From Gammaproteobacteria bacterium (GTDB lineage Bacteria; Pseudomonadota; Gammaproteobacteria; Steroidobacterales; MnTg04), in assembly GCA_027297845.1 (NCBI GenBank), contig JAPUHG010000263.1, positions 1 through 7,261 of the forward strand: 7,261 nucleotides of DNA, in the 5' to 3' direction. Under the pieces are notes generated by a model. The model was given only the letters and a program-made list of their open reading frames with translations, made no database searches and was not told the DNA's origin. Positions 5,280-7,261 of this stretch are shown piece after piece (the first letter of the stretch is position 1; each line of letters opens with the position of its first letter). The position numbers were made by a program, and so were the translations under genes.

Positions 5280-6896
5280 TTACTCCCATTCGATGGTGGC
5301 GGGTGGTTTGCCGGAAATATCGTAAGTAACCCGGGAGACACCAGGCACTTCGTTGATGATTCGGCGGCTGACATGATCCAGAAAATCATAGGGTAATCGA
5401 GCCCAGTGCGCGGTCATGAAATCGATCGTTTCGACGGCGCGCAGGGCAATGACATAATCGTAACGCCGGCCATCACCCATGACACCGACCGATTTGACGG
5501 GCAGGAAAACCGCGAAGGCCTGGCTGGTCTTTTCATACAACTCGTGTTTGTGTAGCTCGTCCATGAAAATAGCATCGGCCAGCCGCAGCAGATCGGCGTA
5601 TTCTTTTTTGACTTCGCCGAGTATGCGTACTCCCAGGCCCGGCCCGGGGAATGGATGGCGATAAAGCATTTCGTAGGGCAGACCCAGTTCGAGACCGATC
5701 TTCCTGACCTCGTCCTTGAACAGCTCGCGCAACGGCTCGACCAGCTGCATATTCATTTTCTCGGGCAGACCGCCGACATTATGGTGCGACTTGATGACCT
5801 TTGCTTTACCCGTCTTTGCACCCGCCGACTCGATGACATCCGGATAAATCGTGCCTTGTGCGAGCCACCTGACGCCTTCGAGTTTGTGCGCTTCTTCCTC
5901 GAAAACCTCGATGAACAGCCGACCTATGATTTTTCTTTTTTCCTCCGGGTCGGTCACACCCTGAAGACCATCGAGAAAGCGCTGCTCGGCATCGATGCGA
6001 ATCACCTTGATCCCCATGTGCCTGGCAACCGTGGCCATGACCTGGTCGCCTTCATGCAAACGCAGCAGACGATGATCGACGAACACGCAGCTAAGCTGGT
6101 CACCGATGGCCTGGGGCAACTTCGCGGCGACGACTGATGAATCCACGCCACCCGATAAGCCAAGCAGCACCTGGTCGGCACCCACTTGCTCGCGAATTTT
6201 CGCGATGCTGTCGCTGATGATATTTCCTGATGTCCAGTCGGCGGCCAAACCACAAATCTCGTGGAGGAAGCGGCTAAGGATGCGTTCACCCTGCTTGGTA
6301 TGGGTGACTTCGGGATGAAATTGCACGCCATAAAAACCACGCGCTTCATCGGCCATACCGGCCAACGGCGCGTTGTCGGTCCGGGCAATGACGCTAAAAC
6401 CATCGGGTAGCTCATCGACCCGGTCGCCGTGACTCATCCAGACATCGAGCAGTGGCGTACCGTCGTCAGTGCATTGGTCCTCGATGTCTTTTAACAGGCG
6501 CGAGTCGCCGACCCTTTGTACGCTGGCATAACCGAATTCACTATGACCGGCCGTGGTGACTTTGCCACCCAGCTGCTCGGCCATGGTTTGCATGCCATAA
6601 CAGATACCAAGCACCGGCACGCCATAATCGAATACCGCGGCGGGCGCTCGCGGCGTCTGTACAGCAGCGCTGTGGTCGATCGCCGATTCGGGGCCACCGG
6701 AGAGAATAATGCCCTGCGGGGCAAATTCGCGAATATCTTCGTCGGTTACGTCCCAGGGGAATATCTCGCTGTAAACACCGGCTTCGCGGACTCGGCGGGC
6801 GATCAGCTGAGTGTACTGTCCGCCAAAATCGAGGATCAGTACCCGCTGGGCGTGGATATCGGGTTGCTGGGTGGGATCAGGAGTCGCAGCAGCCAT
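5280..6896 (-). CDS. guaA: GMP synthase (glutamine-hydrolysing) GuaA
   Basis: GuaA converts XMP to GMP in the cytosol, using ATP and ammonia released from glutamine. With the start at 6896 the protein has 538 residues, against 525 in E. coli; the difference is an Ala/Pro/Gln-rich N-terminal extension before VLILDFGGQYTQL. The class I glutamine amidotransferase domain has nucleophile Cys99 in LGICYGMQTM, with His194 and Glu196 in VQFHPEVTHT. The ATP pyrophosphatase domain has the P-loop LGLSGGVDSSV (245-255). The dimerisation domain includes RHPFPGPGLGVRILGE and ends in the usual SGKPPATIEWE. I prefer ATG 6896 because GGTGGA (6904-6909) stands 7 bases upstream; an in-frame GTG at 6908 would add four residues but lacks a ribosome binding site. 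guaB is not the immediate upstream neighbour; a palindromic element and the end of another gene are. A small gene and tadA follow on the same strand. Confidence 0.97.
   Translation of the reverse strand: MAAATPDPTQQPDIHAQRVLILDFGGQYTQLIARRVREAGVYSEIFPWDVTDEDIREFAPQGIILSGGPESAIDHSAAVQTPRAPAAVFDYGVPVLGICYGMQTMAEQLGGKVTTAGHSEFGYASVQRVGDSRLLKDIEDQCTDDGTPLLDVWMSHGDRVDELPDGFSVIARTDNAPLAGMADEARGFYGVQFHPEVTHTKQGERILSRFLHEICGLAADWTSGNIISDSIAKIREQVGADQVLLGLSGGVDSSVVAAKLPQAIGDQLSCVFVDHRLLRLHEGDQVMATVARHMGIKVIRIDAEQRFLDGLQGVTDPEEKRKIIGRLFIEVFEEEAHKLEGVRWLAQGTIYPDVIESAGAKTGKAKVIKSHHNVGGLPEKMNMQLVEPLRELFKDEVRKIGLELGLPYEMLYRHPFPGPGLGVRILGEVKKEYADLLRLADAIFMDELHKHELYEKTSQAFAVFLPVKSVGVMGDGRRYDYVIALRAVETIDFMTAHWARLPYDFLDHVSRRIINEVPGVSRVTYDISGKPPATIEWE
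5283..5287 (-). promoter_or_regulatory. Ribosome binding site of the 37-residue protein
   Basis: On the minus strand GGGAG is followed by six bases (TAAATA, including the guaA stop codon) and then ATG. Motif and spacing are both near-ideal, and they are the main evidence that the small frame is translated. Confidence 0.65.
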
Positions 6897-6903
6897 ATTC
6901 AGT

Positions 6904-6909
6904 TCCACC
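6904..6909 (-). promoter_or_regulatory. Ribosome binding site fixing the guaA start
   Basis: GGTGGA on the minus strand lies 7 bases before ATG 6896. The alternative GTG start at 6908 overlaps this site and has nothing comparable in front of it, so 6896 is favoured. Confidence 0.7.
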
Positions 6910-6918
6910 GGGCATGGT

Positions 6919-7046
6919 ATTGAAAAATTCTCAGGCGAGTGCGAGACAAGGCAAGAATCGGCGAGAAAGCGCAGTGTACACGCCAGTACATGAGCATTTC
7001 GAGTCGATTCTTAACGCCGTATTGTGCCGTCTGAGGGTTTTTCGAC
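6919..7046. repeat. Long imperfect palindrome, MITE-like element upstream of guaA
   Basis: Several inverted pairs share one centre near 6983: TTGAAAAATTCTCAG (6920-6934) with CTGAGGGTTTTTCGA (7031-7045, imperfect); AAGAATCG (6953-6960) with CGATTCTT (7005-7012, perfect); GAAA (6964-6967) with TTTC (6997-7000); and TGTAC (6975-6979) with GTACA (6986-6990) around a 6-base loop. The whole folds into one long interrupted hairpin on either strand. It has no coding potential and fills the gap between guaA and the upstream gene almost exactly. This is the form of a non-autonomous miniature inverted-repeat element or large intergenic hairpin repeat. I cannot see a clear target duplication or a second copy in the window. 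The guaA leader, and possibly its promoter, lies within it. Confidence 0.65.
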
Positions 7047-7052
7047 AGGCTG

Positions 7053-7261
7053 CTAAGGGCGGTCGCGGAGAACACAGTCAAAGTCCAGCAACTCTTCGCC
7101 GTAACGTACCCAACGTTTGTCGATGACCCACGGCTCTGCGAGCATGACCGGATCCGTCAGCGACATGCGCAGCGTCAGGAAGGCGTTGTCGTCGACGACG
7201 GCGTACTCCTCGACTAGCGTCGCCTCCTCACTCGTCCAGAAGAATCCCGCGTCCCTGGCGA
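7053..7261 (-). CDS. 3' end of an unidentified protein-coding gene (cut by window edge)
   Basis: An open frame on the minus strand enters at the right edge and stops at TAG (7053-7055), giving the last 68 residues of a larger protein. The fragment is coherent: F-F-W-T-S-E-E-A, then V-V-D-D-N-A-F-L-T-L-R-M-S-L-T-D-P-V, A-E-P-W-V-I-D-K-R-W, and finally E-E-L-L-D-F-D-C near the end. The pattern of a beta-strand with T-D-P-V, followed by E-P-W and a late D-C, resembles the C-termini of uncharacterised secreted or lipoprotein-like bacterial proteins, but this is an impression and no function can be given. It is not the end of GuaB. The stop codon is 7 bases from the palindromic element, and the last few residues may be encoded by sequence the element brought in. 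Confidence 0.65.
   Translation of the reverse strand, partial: ARDAGFFWTSEEATLVEEYAVVDDNAFLTLRMSLTDPVMLAEPWVIDKRWVRYGEELLDFDCVLRDRP

Noticed and set aside
5655..6137. 160-codon plus-strand open frame inside guaA
   Set aside because: It is antisense to a fully conserved GuaA, has no ribosome binding site, and its composition mirrors guaA codons.
1..7261. CRISPR array, toxin-antitoxin, or defence genes
   Set aside because: No regularly spaced direct repeats and no relevant protein families were found in any frame.

Overview
The window reads as a chromosomal housekeeping segment from a gammaproteobacterium. FabA next to FabB (the anaerobic unsaturated fatty acid branch), MltF and TadA back to back, and GuaA upstream of TadA are typical of that class. 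The exact lineage cannot be fixed from sequence alone. The upstream partial gene and the mixed gene order look more like a little-studied or uncultivated marine/soil lineage than an enteric, but this is a weak inference. Nothing indicates a phage, plasmid, CRISPR or defence island.

Left part (1-844): a 103-residue multi-pass membrane protein of unknown function (190-501, +) has a strong ribosome binding site and possible sigma70 promoter boxes. It is followed by three consecutive inverted repeats (501-567), the last a near-ideal UUCG-loop intrinsic terminator. Next comes a complete tRNA-Ser(CGA) gene (715-804) with an encoded CCA end, then a terminator-like hairpin that stops only 19 bases before fabA.

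Centre, + strand (863-4635): fabA and fabB are 9 bases apart and form an operon that makes and elongates the cis-unsaturated acyl-ACP intermediate. After 124 non-coding bases holding a nested dyad symmetry comes mltF (periplasmic ligand-binding domain plus lytic transglycosylase domain). Its end overlaps the start of a small uracil/hypoxanthine-DNA glycosylase-like gene.

Right part, - strand (4638-7261): transcription runs right to left through the 3' end of an unidentified gene (cut by the window edge), a roughly 127-base imperfect palindrome resembling a MITE, guaA, an unlisted 37-codon gene for a tiny membrane-anchored protein, and tadA. tadA and the glycosylase gene converge with 2 bases between their stop codons. 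guaB is not directly upstream of guaA here.

The best candidates for something undescribed are the 37-residue protein between guaA and tadA, the palindromic element that fills the guaA leader, and the grouping of a possible hypoxanthine-DNA repair enzyme with the tRNA adenosine-to-inosine deaminase and GMP synthetase. No clearly new multi-gene system was found.
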